Positions 16,076 to 23,731 are shown, counted from the first letter of the stretch. The stretch is DNA of 36,825 bases from Chlorobium sp. (GCA_028277485.1 JANQGE010000019.1:1-36825), one strand, 5' to 3'. Notes: generated by a model not told the origin, from the sequence alone. A program made the numbers and translations.

Positions 16076-16573
16076 ATGCAAAAAATTGAAAAGAGTTACA
16101 GAAAAAAGCTTTTAACAGCATTAGTACTCATCCCTCTATGCATATCGTTTATCGGCTGTGCAACGATAATGGATGGTAGCACGCAAGCGATAGGTTTTTC
16201 AAGTAATCCAACAAATGCTTTGGTGACGATTGATGGAAAAGCAATCGGACATACCCCGTTAACAAAAGATTTAGAAAGAAAAGAGACGCATACTGTCCTG
16301 ATGACTCTGGAAGGATATCAACCCTATGAAATCACCCTGATAAAAAAGTCAAACAGCTGGGTATGGGGGAATATCTTATTTGGGGGACTCATAGGCCTGA
16401 TTGTTGATGCCTCCACAGGAGCCATGTATAAACTTACACCTGAACAAGTTGAAGCAAATCTCAAGCGCAACGGCGCAGCTTCGATCAAAACAGGAGAGGA
16501 CGTCCTTTATATTGCCGTAACCCTTAAGCCTTCTGCATCATGGGAAAAGATTGGTAACATGAAGAGGTTTTAG
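16076..16573 (+). CDS. PEGA-domain lipoprotein
   Basis: A 165-residue predicted lipoprotein. The N-terminus is basic then hydrophobic and ends in a lipobox, FIGC, with the acylated cysteine at residue 28. Residues about 39-85 match a PEGA domain, an Ig-like surface module: SSNPTNALVTIDGKAIGHTP, then a threonine/glutamate strand and LEGYQPYEI. A short hydrophobic stretch follows (NILFGGLIGLIVDA). The start is supported by GTGAGGTGAAAC. It follows the barrel gene by 47 bases and ends at a strong terminator. PEGA proteins are generally cell-surface or periplasmic binding modules; a specific role is not visible. Confidence 0.78.
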   Translation: MQKIEKSYRKKLLTALVLIPLCISFIGCATIMDGSTQAIGFSSNPTNALVTIDGKAIGHTPLTKDLERKETHTVLMTLEGYQPYEITLIKKSNSWVWGNILFGGLIGLIVDASTGAMYKLTPEQVEANLKRNGAASIKTGEDVLYIAVTLKPSASWEKIGNMKRF

Positions 16574-16599
16574 AATTGGCTTCATATACCAATAGAATG

Positions 16600-16646
16600 A
16601 AAAGAGGCCTTCTCATAGCTTGATTTATGAGAAGGCCTCTTTTTAC
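16600..16646. terminator. Strong hairpin terminator after the PEGA lipoprotein gene
   Basis: The 18-base arm AAAAGAGGCCTTCTCATA at 16600-16617 pairs perfectly with 16626-16643 across an 8-base loop and is followed by T residues. It is near-symmetrical and could work in both directions. Confidence 0.9.
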
Positions 16647-16691
16647 ATGAAATCCGGGGAACATTAAACTAAGCACTAAAAGGAAACTCCT

Positions 16692-17162
16692 ATGAAATTC
16701 AAATCAATTACTGCCGTATTAACCATTCTTTTTTGTGTTTCCACCTTTTCATTGATTGGCTGTGATGGAAATGGAGGGGACAGCAACCCTGTTTCACCCA
16801 ATGGTACGAATGATCAGCCAGCCAACACATTATCATCCACCCCAACCATCAGCAATTTTGTGATTAATTCGATACCTACAGTCCCCATTTTCCGAGAACC
16901 GCCCCAGTTCTCTATAAACCTTGATTATACCGATGCTGAGGGTGATATTGCAAGTTATACACTTACTATTGAAGGGTCATGGGGTCGTGTTAGAATTACC
17001 GCAACTAGCCCGCGATTTGGTGGAGAAACATCTGGCACAATATCAGATACAGGCAAACTTGAACTTCCTTTTACACCATCTGGGCTGCAGACTGCAACAA
17101 TATTGATTACAGACAGTGCAGGAAACAGTAGTAATGTGTTAACATCAACTTTTAGGTTTTAA
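16692..17162 (+). CDS. Putative lipoprotein with Ig-like domain
   Basis: A 156-residue product with a signal sequence and lipobox LIGC, the lipid-modified cysteine being residue 24. The residue after it is aspartate, which in E. coli would favour retention in the inner membrane. A Gly/Asn/Ser/Pro-rich linker of about 30 residues follows. The C-terminal 100 residues look like a beta-sandwich: FSINLDYTDAEGDIASYTLT resembles Ig/cadherin-like modules, and it ends in LITDSAGNSSNVLTSTFRF. The ribosome site is AAAAGGAAACTCCT. It has its own transcription unit after the terminator. Codon usage looks more AT-rich than the housekeeping genes, suggesting recent acquisition. The function is unknown. Confidence 0.7.
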   Translation: MKFKSITAVLTILFCVSTFSLIGCDGNGGDSNPVSPNGTNDQPANTLSSTPTISNFVINSIPTVPIFREPPQFSINLDYTDAEGDIASYTLTIEGSWGRVRITATSPRFGGETSGTISDTGKLELPFTPSGLQTATILITDSAGNSSNVLTSTFRF

Positions 17163-17338
17163 AAATGCCTTACTTTACATAATTTATATTATACAACAAA
17201 TTTAACGTTCATGCAAAGATTTTCATATAACGTCTTTAAATAAAATGTATTACATTGATGTGTGTCATCGTGGCCTCCTCATGGACAGTCTGATTTTTCC
17301 CGTTCATGCATGCCTTTCTCCTGCGTCTTGTAACTACA
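17163..17338. other. AT-rich intergenic region
   Basis: I see no gene here. The short frames that cross this stretch run into the repeat element that follows and have no family features. Confidence 0.3.
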
Positions 17339-17452
17339 GGGCACCTCTATTTATTCCGCGCTTCAATTGCATCGTTGATCGGATAGAAAAGGGTTTCTGC
17401 GCTCCGTTCGCCTTGCACTTTGAACCGCTCATGACAATTAATAGTGGTGCCC
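17339..17452 (+). repeat. MITE-like element, 114 bp, with 4-bp flanking duplication
   Basis: It begins GGGCACCTCTATTTATT and ends AATTAATAGTGGTGCCC. TACA occurs immediately outside both ends, a probable 4-bp target duplication. The interior matches the 5296 copy. Confidence 0.85.
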
Positions 17453-17624
17453 TACATGTAACGGTAACGGTCGGCTCTCTTATATCATTCATAACAGGCC
17501 TTGCTTCCCTACTGTCATTACTCATTCAGGCATCTGTTTCAGGAGGTGGCAACACAGGAGGACTGTAACAGGCGAAATTTGTACATTGCAGGTAAAACCA
17601 ATAAGGACAAAAGGAAAGAACAAG

Positions 17625-18044
17625 ATGGAAACTGATATTCGCTGGAAACAGCGCTTTGATAATTTTGATCGCGCGTTCAGATTGCTCAAGTCTGCTCTTG
17701 AAGAGCGCTCGCTTGATGACTATTCTGATCTTGAACAGGAAGGGCTGGTTCAGCGTTTTGAATTTTCTTTTGAACTGGCCTGGAAAACCATGAAAGATTA
17801 CCTTGAAGGCAGCGGGATTCAGATAAATCCTGTGACGCCAAAAGCGGTTATCAAGGAAGCATTTGCAGCAAAACTCATTGATGATGGCCAGAAATGGATC
17901 GATATGATGCTTGAGAGGAATTTGCTTGCACATACCTATGATCAGAAGAGATTCAGAAAGGCTCTTATATCTGTCAGGAATACATACTTCCCTGAACTCG
18001 AAAAGTTGCATCGATGGCTTCATCAAAAATATCAGGAATCCTGA
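17625..18044 (+). CDS. HEPN-domain protein, HepT-like / nucleotidyltransferase substrate-binding
   Basis: A 139-residue all-helical protein of the HI0074/HepT type. The HEPN catalytic motif R-x4-H-x-Y is intact: R98, H103 and Y105 in ERNLLAHTYD. In characterised HepT-MntA pairs, HEPN is an RNase toxin and the tyrosine of this motif is AMPylated by the nucleotidyltransferase antitoxin. The conserved FEFSFELAWKTMKDYL helix also fits. The ATG at 17625 was chosen because it follows AAAAGGAAAG; an upstream frame adds only a basic tail. The next gene overlaps it by 31 bases and encodes the matching nucleotidyltransferase, so this is probably a type VII toxin-antitoxin or related module. Confidence 0.88.
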   Translation: METDIRWKQRFDNFDRAFRLLKSALEERSLDDYSDLEQEGLVQRFEFSFELAWKTMKDYLEGSGIQINPVTPKAVIKEAFAAKLIDDGQKWIDMMLERNLLAHTYDQKRFRKALISVRNTYFPELEKLHRWLHQKYQES

Positions 18045-18373
18045 GCCAAACTGGCCTGACTAAAGCAGAGCTTGATACTATCTGCTCGGTGTTCAGGGAG
18101 ACACCGGCAATAACCAGGGTCATTCTTTTTGGTTCGCGTGCAAAGGGAAAAGCTAAGCGTTATTCTGATATTGATCTTGCTATTGAAGGGCTTCTTAACG
18201 AGCGACAGGTAGCCGAAGTGGCCATGAAGCTTGATGAACTCCCCCTGCCGTACAGATTTGATGTAAAGTCACTTGCTTCCATCCGGCATCTTCCTTTGAA
18301 AGAGCATATTGATCGTGTTGGTATTGACATCTATATAAAAAACAATCAGTTACCAGCTTCAGTATCTGTTTGA
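18014..18373 (+). CDS. MNT-type minimal nucleotidyltransferase, MntA-like
   Basis: A 119-residue minimal nucleotidyltransferase of the polymerase-beta superfamily. The active-site motif G-S-x10-D-x-D is intact: G40, S41, D52 and D54 in LFGSRAKGKAKRYSDIDLAI. A third acidic position is likely in the FDVKSL strand. In characterised pairs this protein transfers AMP onto the HEPN partner to neutralise it. The gene starts at the ATG inside the 3' end of the HEPN gene, so the two are translationally coupled, with the toxin-like gene first. It is followed by about 140 bases without a gene before the sigma factor operon. Confidence 0.88.
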   Translation: MASSKISGILSQTGLTKAELDTICSVFRETPAITRVILFGSRAKGKAKRYSDIDLAIEGLLNERQVAEVAMKLDELPLPYRFDVKSLASIRHLPLKEHIDRVGIDIYIKNNQLPASVSV

Positions 18374-18513
18374 GCATATACTCTTCTTTTTTCTCTGCTA
18401 CAACCCTGATTTTATCCACATCCCAGTTCCCCTTTTAAACGTCAAAGATCATGAAGAAAGCGAAAAAAATGAAACTTTTTCATACTCTCGTGCATAGCAA
18501 CTAAAAAGAGCCG

Positions 18514-19062
18514 ATGGGAGATATTGATCCGGAGATTCCAAAAAGACTTCATAATGGAGACCTTGAGGCTCTTCGTGAAATAGTTGAACATTACCAGGGT
18601 TCTGTTTTCGGGATCGGTGTGAAGCTTTTAGGTTCAGTTGACGATGCCAAGGATTACTGCCAGGATGTGTTTGTGCATGTGTATGAAAAACGACAGAAGT
18701 ATGACCCCGAAAGACCTTTTGAGCCCTGGTTTTATAAACTTGCCTTGAATCTTGGTCGGCAACGTTTGAGAAAAAGACGTGAAATACCCAAAAGTGATGC
18801 AATGCCGAAAGAGATAACCGGGGAGGCTGCCGAGAAAAGCGTTGTTGAGAATGAACGAAAAGAGCGCGTGAGGCATGCATTACAGAAGTTAAAGCCAAAA
18901 TATCGCGAGTGTCTTGCATTACGTTTCGAGTCCGATATGCAGCTTCATGAAATAGCTCAAACGCTGGGTATTTCGCTGGGAACAGTAAAAACCCGCTTAC
19001 GGAGGGGATTGATGGCTTTTAAGGAGGTTTATGTAAAAGGAGGGCTCCATGAAGTGTATTGA
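18514..19062 (+). CDS. ECF-family RNA polymerase sigma factor
   Basis: A 182-residue group 4 sigma factor. Region 2 is at about residues 20-90, with DDAKDYCQDVFVHVYEKRQK (the -10 recognition helix) and PFEPWFYKLALNLGRQRLRK. Region 4 is at about 118-170, with the helix-turn-helix ESDMQLHEIAQTLGISLGTV then KTRLRRGL. The gene for its membrane anti-sigma factor starts 14 bases before this gene ends, and a Spy-like periplasmic gene follows, so it most likely controls an envelope or metal stress response. GAAACTT at 18471-18477, just upstream, resembles an ECF -35 element and may reflect autoregulation, but the matching -10 is not convincing. Confidence 0.92.
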   Translation: MGDIDPEIPKRLHNGDLEALREIVEHYQGSVFGIGVKLLGSVDDAKDYCQDVFVHVYEKRQKYDPERPFEPWFYKLALNLGRQRLRKRREIPKSDAMPKEITGEAAEKSVVENERKERVRHALQKLKPKYRECLALRFESDMQLHEIAQTLGISLGTVKTRLRRGLMAFKEVYVKGGLHEVY

Positions 19063-19522
19063 AGCCGAGTCTTTGATTGCCGAAGAGGTTCTGGGATTTA
19101 TTTCCGACGCCCGGAAAAAAGAGCTGGAAGACCATCTGGTAAAATGCCCTCACTGCAGGCAGGAAGCAGAACACTATCTCGTTACGGTACAAGCACTGAA
19201 GTCCGGCATTTCGGAGAAGGTTGCCCCTGGCCTCTCGGACCGTGTTGTTTGTTTGGCCCGTTCCGGTAGGAAGAGGCATTTCAGGTTGGTGAAGCTGGGA
19301 GTGCCTGCTCTGGCGGCGGCAGCTGTTTTGCTGGCAATCATAATAACGCCGGCGTTTTTTTCCGGCAATAACCATGATATGACTCGGCTGGAAGTTCTCG
19401 AAGCATATGCCGAGGATATGGAATCCCTGGGTATGGGAAGTGACTTTTCGGTTTACGACACTGAATTCAGCTATGAAAATTATGGAGTGCCCAGCAGGGT
19501 GACTGAATATCTCACTCAATAG
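19049..19522 (+). CDS. Anti-sigma factor with zinc-finger (ZAS-like) domain
   Basis: A 157-residue single-pass membrane protein. The N-terminal anti-sigma domain carries the H-x3-C-x2-C signature (H29, C33, C36 in DHLVKCPHC), the zinc site of ZAS anti-sigma factors. A basic stretch, SGRKRHFR, precedes one membrane segment at about residues 83-104 (PALAAAAVLLAIIITPAFF). The last 50 residues are acidic and periplasmic and could act as the sensor. It overlaps the sigma gene by 14 bases, so the two are coupled. It should hold the ECF sigma inactive at the membrane until a periplasmic signal arrives. Confidence 0.85.
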   Translation: MKCIEAESLIAEEVLGFISDARKKELEDHLVKCPHCRQEAEHYLVTVQALKSGISEKVAPGLSDRVVCLARSGRKRHFRLVKLGVPALAAAAVLLAIIITPAFFSGNNHDMTRLEVLEAYAEDMESLGMGSDFSVYDTEFSYENYGVPSRVTEYLTQ

Positions 19523-19576
19523 GGGTGCCCCTAAGAGTGACTTTTGATAAACCTGATAACAAAAGGAGGAAAAATC

Positions 19577-20071
19577 ATGCATCAGCTTAGGAAACGATTT
19601 CTCATCGCGGTACTTGTCTTGGTTATTATGCCGTTATCGGCTGTTCAGGCCAAGCCTTTTGGGTTTGGACCGGCTTTCGGACCCGGCGGGGGTGGTCCCA
19701 AAGGGGGACCTGGTTTGGTGGAGACCGGGCCGGAAGTAATAGCCGATCTGAACCTGTCTGGCGAACAGATCGAGTTGTTGAGAAAGAAAAAAATAGCACA
19801 ACGTAAAACCATGATAAAACTGCATTCGCAGCTCCAGGTGCTGCGGGTTGATCTGGCCGAAGCGGCAAACCGGGAAAATCCTGACATGAGGACAATTGAA
19901 ACAATGTCCAGACAAATCGGGGATATCCATGGGCAAATGACGGCCGAACGGATCAAATCAGTCGTCTATCTGCGCAGTATTTTAAACGATGAGCAAAAGA
20001 AGATTATGGACGCTCACCGCCTGGAGTTCGGCACGATGGGCAGTAGAAAAATGGGGGGCCGATGGAGATAA
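19577..20071 (+). CDS. Spy/CpxP-like periplasmic heavy-metal/stress protein
   Basis: A 164-residue exported protein with a signal peptide cleaved near SAVQA-KP, then a Gly/Pro/Phe-rich segment (FGFGPAFGPGGGGPKGGPG). A long helical region follows with two LTxxQ-like motifs, LSGEQ and LNDEQ, the hallmark of the Spy/CpxP/ZraP/CnrX group. These proteins act as periplasmic chaperones or metal sensors. The ATG at 19577 was chosen because it follows AAAAGGAGGAAAAATC. It is 54 bases after the anti-sigma gene and is likely both part of, and a target of, the ECF operon. The Gly-rich N-terminal segment with no cysteine or histidine is unusual. Confidence 0.78.
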   Translation: MHQLRKRFLIAVLVLVIMPLSAVQAKPFGFGPAFGPGGGGPKGGPGLVETGPEVIADLNLSGEQIELLRKKKIAQRKTMIKLHSQLQVLRVDLAEAANRENPDMRTIETMSRQIGDIHGQMTAERIKSVVYLRSILNDEQKKIMDAHRLEFGTMGSRKMGGRWR

Positions 20072-20092
20072 GGGCTTAGACAATTAAATTAA

Positions 20093-20178
20093 GGGCACCT
20101 TTATTAATTTGTTACGCGACCCGAATACTTCGTTGGGCGGATAGAAAGGGTCGCTCATGACAATTAATAAAGGTGCCC
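20093..20178 (+). repeat. MITE-like element, short 86-bp deletion variant
   Basis: It has full-length ends (GGGCACCTTTATTAATT and AATTAATAAAGGTGCCC), but the central part carrying GTGCTCCGTCCGCC is missing. It lies between the convergent Spy-like and carbonic anhydrase genes, where its hairpin could also stop transcription. Confidence 0.82.
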
Positions 20179-20206
20179 TCTCTATGATGAGCCGGATGGA
20201 AGTGTC

Positions 20207-20827
20207 TTAACCCTGCCCCGGAATTTCATCGAGGCCGGTAACACAGACATCCAGGTCTTTCAGAGTGCCGTTTTCGATGCTGTATATCCAGCCGTGAACA
20301 GCCAGCTCCTGTCCGGATTTCCACGCATTCCTCACAACGGCCGTGTTGCAAACATTCGCAACCTGCTCGACGACGTTCAGCTCGCACATCGCATTGAACT
20401 TTTCGGTGTCATCTCGAAGCCTGTCAACTTCAGCCTTGTGGGCTCGATAAACATCTTTGATGTGCTTGAGCCAGTTATCTATTAATCCGTGTTCTTTGTT
20501 CTCCATGGCAGCCTTGACGCCGCCGCAGCCGTAGTGCCCGGAAACGATGATATGTTTTACTTTCAATGCTTCGACTGCGTATTGAATTACCGAAAGACAG
20601 TTCAGGTCCGAAGAAACAACAAGGTTGGCAATGTTGCGGTGAACAAAGATTTCTCCTGGCAGCATGCCGACAATCTGGTTTGACGGTACTCTACTGTCGG
20701 AACAGCCTATCCAAAGATATTCGGGATTCTGCTGTTTGGAGAGTTTCAGAAAAAAATCGGGGTCGGATTCCTTGATCTTGTCCGCCCATCTTCTGTTTTG
20801 TTCGAAAATGTGTTTTAAGACTTGCAT
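20207..20827 (-). CDS. Beta-class carbonic anhydrase
   Basis: Zinc enzyme of 206 residues that interconverts CO2 and bicarbonate, useful here for supplying both species to reductive TCA carboxylases. The zinc ligands are C42, H98 and C101, and the catalytic dyad D44/R46 is present in GCSDSRVP. The motifs FVHRNIANLV and GHYGCGGVKAA are canonical. The ATG at 20827 is used; the frame could start at a TTG four codons upstream. It is apparently monocistronic, transcribed toward the Spy-like gene, with a diverged repeat element upstream. The GLIDNWLKHI stretch is typical of the Can/CynT-type subfamily. Confidence 0.94.
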   Translation of the reverse strand: MQVLKHIFEQNRRWADKIKESDPDFFLKLSKQQNPEYLWIGCSDSRVPSNQIVGMLPGEIFVHRNIANLVVSSDLNCLSVIQYAVEALKVKHIIVSGHYGCGGVKAAMENKEHGLIDNWLKHIKDVYRAHKAEVDRLRDDTEKFNAMCELNVVEQVANVCNTAVVRNAWKSGQELAVHGWIYSIENGTLKDLDVCVTGLDEIPGQG

Positions 20828-20899
20828 ATGTATGTTCAATTAACAAAAGGATGATGTTTAATTCTTATAAAACACCTCAAGCATGTCGTCCGGCTTTAC

Positions 20900-21065
20900 G
20901 AGCATTTCTATATCATTTGTTGCACAACCTGATTACTTCGTTGGGCGGTGCCAGGAATCTTTCCCGATTCGGGATACGCTCCGCCTTTGTAGTGTATCCT
21001 GACATTGTCAGGATTCCGTTCACCTTCTTTACTCAGGTCGTCCACGACAATGTATAGGAGTGCCC
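20900..21065 (+). repeat. Diverged long MITE-like element, about 166 bp
   Basis: The left part TTGTTGCACAACCTGATTAC and CTTCGTTGGGCGGTGC match the family, and the right part reads CACGACAATGTATAGGAGTGCCC. The ends are more degenerate than elsewhere. The centre carries an extra segment with an imperfect palindrome (GGATACGC..GTATCC). It lies in the divergent gap between carbonic anhydrase and lipA. Confidence 0.65.
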
Positions 21066-21118
21066 TTGTGGTTGCGTTTTCTGCAATCCTGGGTGGGATA
21101 GCGATCCGGTGTTTTTTC

Positions 21119-21147
21119 CTGACTTGGACTTGAGGCATGGGTATAAT
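21119..21147 (+). promoter_or_regulatory. Putative sigma70-like promoter upstream of lipA
   Basis: CTGACT at 21119-21124 and a perfect TATAAT at 21142-21147 have a 17-base spacer. The site is about 95 bases upstream of the lipA start, leaving a moderate leader. Confidence 0.45.
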
Positions 21148-21241
21148 AATAGTCTTACTCATAAAAACCTAAATCGGGTGGTTGTTCAGACAGGGTTTAC
21201 TATATTCTGTTCTTTACGGTAACTCTCAGAGTGTGGCAAGC

Positions 21242-22090
21242 ATGAGGATTCAGAGAAAACCGGACTGGCTGAAGCTCCGGCTTTCCGGGACGGCTCATTT
21301 CGCATCCACCAAAAAGCTTATTGCAGGTTACGGTCTCAACACGGTTTGCAGATCGGCTCAGTGCCCGAATCTGCATGAATGCTGGTCTTCAGGCACGGCA
21401 ACCTTTTTGCTGCTTGGGGATACCTGCACGAGGAGTTGCCGTTTCTGTGCGGTAACGAGCGCAGGCTTCCCCCCTGCACCCGATCCCGGAGAACCGCAAA
21501 AGATTGCCGAAGCGGTACGGAAAATGAAGCTGAGTCATGTTGTGTTGACCAGTGTCACCCGCGATGATCTGGCGGATGGCGGTTCGGGGGCGTGGGCGGC
21601 GACGATCGGCGCAGTAAGGGTGGAAAATCCCGAAGTGACCATAGAGTGTCTTATTCCTGACTTTGAAGGAAGATACAGTGCCTTGCGCAAGGTCATGAGC
21701 ACGCGTCCTGAATTGCTCAATCATAATATTGAAACCGTTCCTGCACTCTACAGTCTCGTCAGGCCTCAGGCCGACTACGCGCGTTCACTTGAGGTGCTGC
21801 GCATGGCAAAACATGAGTACGGTCTCGGCACAAAGTCGGGACTTATGGTCGGAATGGGTGAAACGGAACGGCAGGTACAGGAGGTGCTTGACGATCTGTC
21901 GGCTGTCGGCTGTGACCATGTTACTATAGGACAATATCTGCAACCCTCCTTGCAGCACTTCCCTGTTCAATCGTATGTAACCCCCGGTGCATTTGATGAT
22001 TACAGGAGGTATGCCCTTGCATCGGGATTCGCACGCGTTCAGTCGGGGCCGTATGTCAGGAGTTCTTACTATGCCGCGGAAAACGTATAA
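21242..22090 (+). CDS. lipA: Lipoyl synthase
   Basis: Radical SAM enzyme of 282 residues that inserts two sulfur atoms into octanoyl groups on lipoyl-carrier proteins. Both clusters are visible: the auxiliary cluster ligands C36, C41 and C47 in VCRSAQCPNLHEC, and the radical SAM ligands C62, C66 and C69 in CTRSCRFC. The C-terminal serine that ligates the auxiliary cluster is in VRSSYYA. The ATG at 21242 starts MRIQRKPDWLKLRL, the normal LipA beginning; a longer frame from 21182 adds residues unlike the family. No lipB adjoins it. Likely targets are the 2-oxoacid dehydrogenase or glycine cleavage proteins elsewhere in the genome. Confidence 0.96.
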   Translation: MRIQRKPDWLKLRLSGTAHFASTKKLIAGYGLNTVCRSAQCPNLHECWSSGTATFLLLGDTCTRSCRFCAVTSAGFPPAPDPGEPQKIAEAVRKMKLSHVVLTSVTRDDLADGGSGAWAATIGAVRVENPEVTIECLIPDFEGRYSALRKVMSTRPELLNHNIETVPALYSLVRPQADYARSLEVLRMAKHEYGLGTKSGLMVGMGETERQVQEVLDDLSAVGCDHVTIGQYLQPSLQHFPVQSYVTPGAFDDYRRYALASGFARVQSGPYVRSSYYAAENV

Positions 22091-22166
22091 GAAGGGGAAC
22101 ATTTCTTGACGAATATGCTCTTTTTACAGCCCAGTGAGCACGCAAAAAATTAAAATAAAATAAGTT

Positions 22167-22745
22167 ATGGAATTATCTATGCCCATGAAAATTTTCGCCT
22201 ACTGGTTCATCGCTATCGTTATCGGACTGGTGTTTTTCAGGAAAGAAGCTTTCAGTTTCAATACTGATTTTGATGTACGCCGCAAGGTGTTGCTCGGCCT
22301 TTCTCTGCTTATCGTCGCTTTCAATGCATGGGTATACACGAGCTCTACTTTTGATGGAGGCCGGCCCCTCGATATCGCTTCGGTCATTGTCTTTACCATC
22401 GGTAACGGTGTTGCCGAAACCTTTTTGTTCTATGCCACGTTTGTCGTCGGTGAAAAGCTTGCAGGCTTGGCAACAAAAAATCCGTGGGTTCTGTTTATTG
22501 CCGGACTTGCTTGCTTCATGATATACAGCGGCCTTATTCACGGGCTGTTCTGGATAGATCTGCTGCCGGAGCATGTCAACCAGGCAAGCCCCTTAAAGCC
22601 TTTGTTCATGCCGACACAGATTCTGATTGCCGGGAGCTGGGCGTTAAGCTTTTTCTGGTACCGTGATCTGCCGTCTGTTTTCGTATTGCACGGTCTCGTG
22701 GACTTGACCATGATCTTGAATGTGAAGTTCTCTCTTTTCGGTTAG
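22167..22745 (+). CDS. Membrane protein, possibly degenerate CPBP-type
   Basis: A 192-residue protein with about six hydrophobic segments. The order of motifs is reminiscent of CPBP (Abi/CAAX-like) intramembrane proteases: NGVAETFLFY in place of the E-E-x3-R motif, then FMIYSGLIHG with a histidine, and finally VLHGLVDLTMI matching H-x3-D/N. The first motif has only one of the two glutamates and no arginine, so catalysis is doubtful. The start at 22167 (MELSMPMKIFAYWF) is assumed; the ATG for MPMK is also possible. It lies 76 bases after lipA on the same strand. I do not recognise a specific family with confidence. Confidence 0.6.
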   Translation: MELSMPMKIFAYWFIAIVIGLVFFRKEAFSFNTDFDVRRKVLLGLSLLIVAFNAWVYTSSTFDGGRPLDIASVIVFTIGNGVAETFLFYATFVVGEKLAGLATKNPWVLFIAGLACFMIYSGLIHGLFWIDLLPEHVNQASPLKPLFMPTQILIAGSWALSFFWYRDLPSVFVLHGLVDLTMILNVKFSLFG

Positions 22746-22866
22746 AAAACGTGCTGCGCGTTTCGATTGTTGCGTTAGTCGATGCTCGAAATCCTCATGT
22801 ACTTTTATGTACACTGTGGTTTCTGCGCTTCGTCCGCCTTGCAATCGAAACGCTCGCTACGTTTTT
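22746..22866 (+). repeat. MITE-related element with replaced ends
   Basis: The centre (GCTCGAAATCCTCATGTAC ... CGTCCGCCTTG) matches the long-core element at 3674. The ends are different: CGTTTCGATTG at 22759-22769 pairs with CAATCGAAACG at 22842-22852, and outer AAAACGT pairs with ACGTTTT. It starts right after the stop of the membrane protein gene. Confidence 0.65.
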
Positions 22867-22994
22867 TGATAGTTATTGCCAGAGAGGTGTCCTGCTCTTG
22901 GAGTGCTCACGACGGTTTTTTTCGAAAGTGCGGGGTGACACTTGGATAGTTTCACGTTTTTGACTTTTTACTTTTGAATTTTGACTTTGAGCGA

Positions 22995-23714
22995 ATGCGA
23001 TACTCAGGAACAGTTCTGGTTGCCGGAGCTACCGGCCGCACGGGCCAATGGGTGGTGAAACGCCTGAAGCATTATGGTTTTGACTACCGTCTTTTTGTGC
23101 GCTCCGGAGAAAAAGCGGTTGAAAAGTTCGGGCCCGAAGTTATCGACAGGCTTACTCTCGGAAGTATTGAGCACGGGTCCGAGATTGACGCGGCCCTGAA
23201 GAACGCCGACGCCGTCATCTGTGCTGTCGGCGGCAGCGTCATGGACCCTGAAGCCCCTCCTCCCTCCATGATCGATCGTGACGGCGTAATACGTATTGCC
23301 TCTCGATCAAAAAGGTGTGGCATTAAAAGGTTTATTCTTGTCAGTTCCCTTTCAGTTACCAAGCCTGATCACCCTTTGAACCAGTATGGAAAGGTATTGA
23401 CCATGAAACTCGAGGGCGAGAACGAAGTGCGGAGACTTTACGGTGAGAACGGATTCGGCTATACCATTCTGAGGCCGGGCGGGCTTGTCGATGGAGGGGA
23501 GCCGCTTCAGCATGAAATGGTTTTCGATACAGGAGACAGGATTGAAACGGGAACAATCAACCGCAGCGATGTGGCCGAAGCAGCTGTAGAAGCTCTGTGG
23601 GTTCCGGAAGCTCACCGTCTGACCTTCGAGCTCATTCAAGGGAAAGCCGCCCCGCAGGAATCTTTTGAGAAATACTTCAGACTGATAGCGGAAAATTCAG
23701 GTAAGCGCGTTTGA
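22995..23714 (+). CDS. NAD(P)-binding atypical SDR (NmrA/Tic62-like)
   Basis: A 239-residue Rossmann-fold protein. The dinucleotide motif GATGRTG is at residues 12-18 (G-x-x-G-x-x-G, as in atypical SDRs), followed by DAVICAVGGSV, RFILVSSLSV and YTILRPGGLVDGG, the usual layout of NAD(P)H-binding 'a5' SDRs. The classical YxxxK site is not evident. The ATG at 22995 was chosen as directly preceding the first beta-strand; a TTG-like opening upstream lies in a T-rich stretch. Similar proteins act as reductases, isomerases or redox sensors in phototrophs, but no substrate can be named. It converges on the NOL-like gene 17 bases away. Confidence 0.82.
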   Translation: MRYSGTVLVAGATGRTGQWVVKRLKHYGFDYRLFVRSGEKAVEKFGPEVIDRLTLGSIEHGSEIDAALKNADAVICAVGGSVMDPEAPPPSMIDRDGVIRIASRSKRCGIKRFILVSSLSVTKPDHPLNQYGKVLTMKLEGENEVRRLYGENGFGYTILRPGGLVDGGEPLQHEMVFDTGDRIETGTINRSDVAEAAVEALWVPEAHRLTFELIQGKAAPQESFEKYFRLIAENSGKRV

Positions 23715-23731
23715 GAGTTGCCAACTGCCCG

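Noticed and set aside
17245..17568. A 107-codon plus-strand ORF
   Set aside because: It runs through a MITE at 17339-17452, has no family features, and most of its residues are encoded by the repeat.
18471..18497. An ECF-type autoregulated promoter
   Set aside because: GAAACTT is a fair -35, but no convincing -10 lies 16-17 bases downstream and the leader would be very short; it is only mentioned with the sigma gene.
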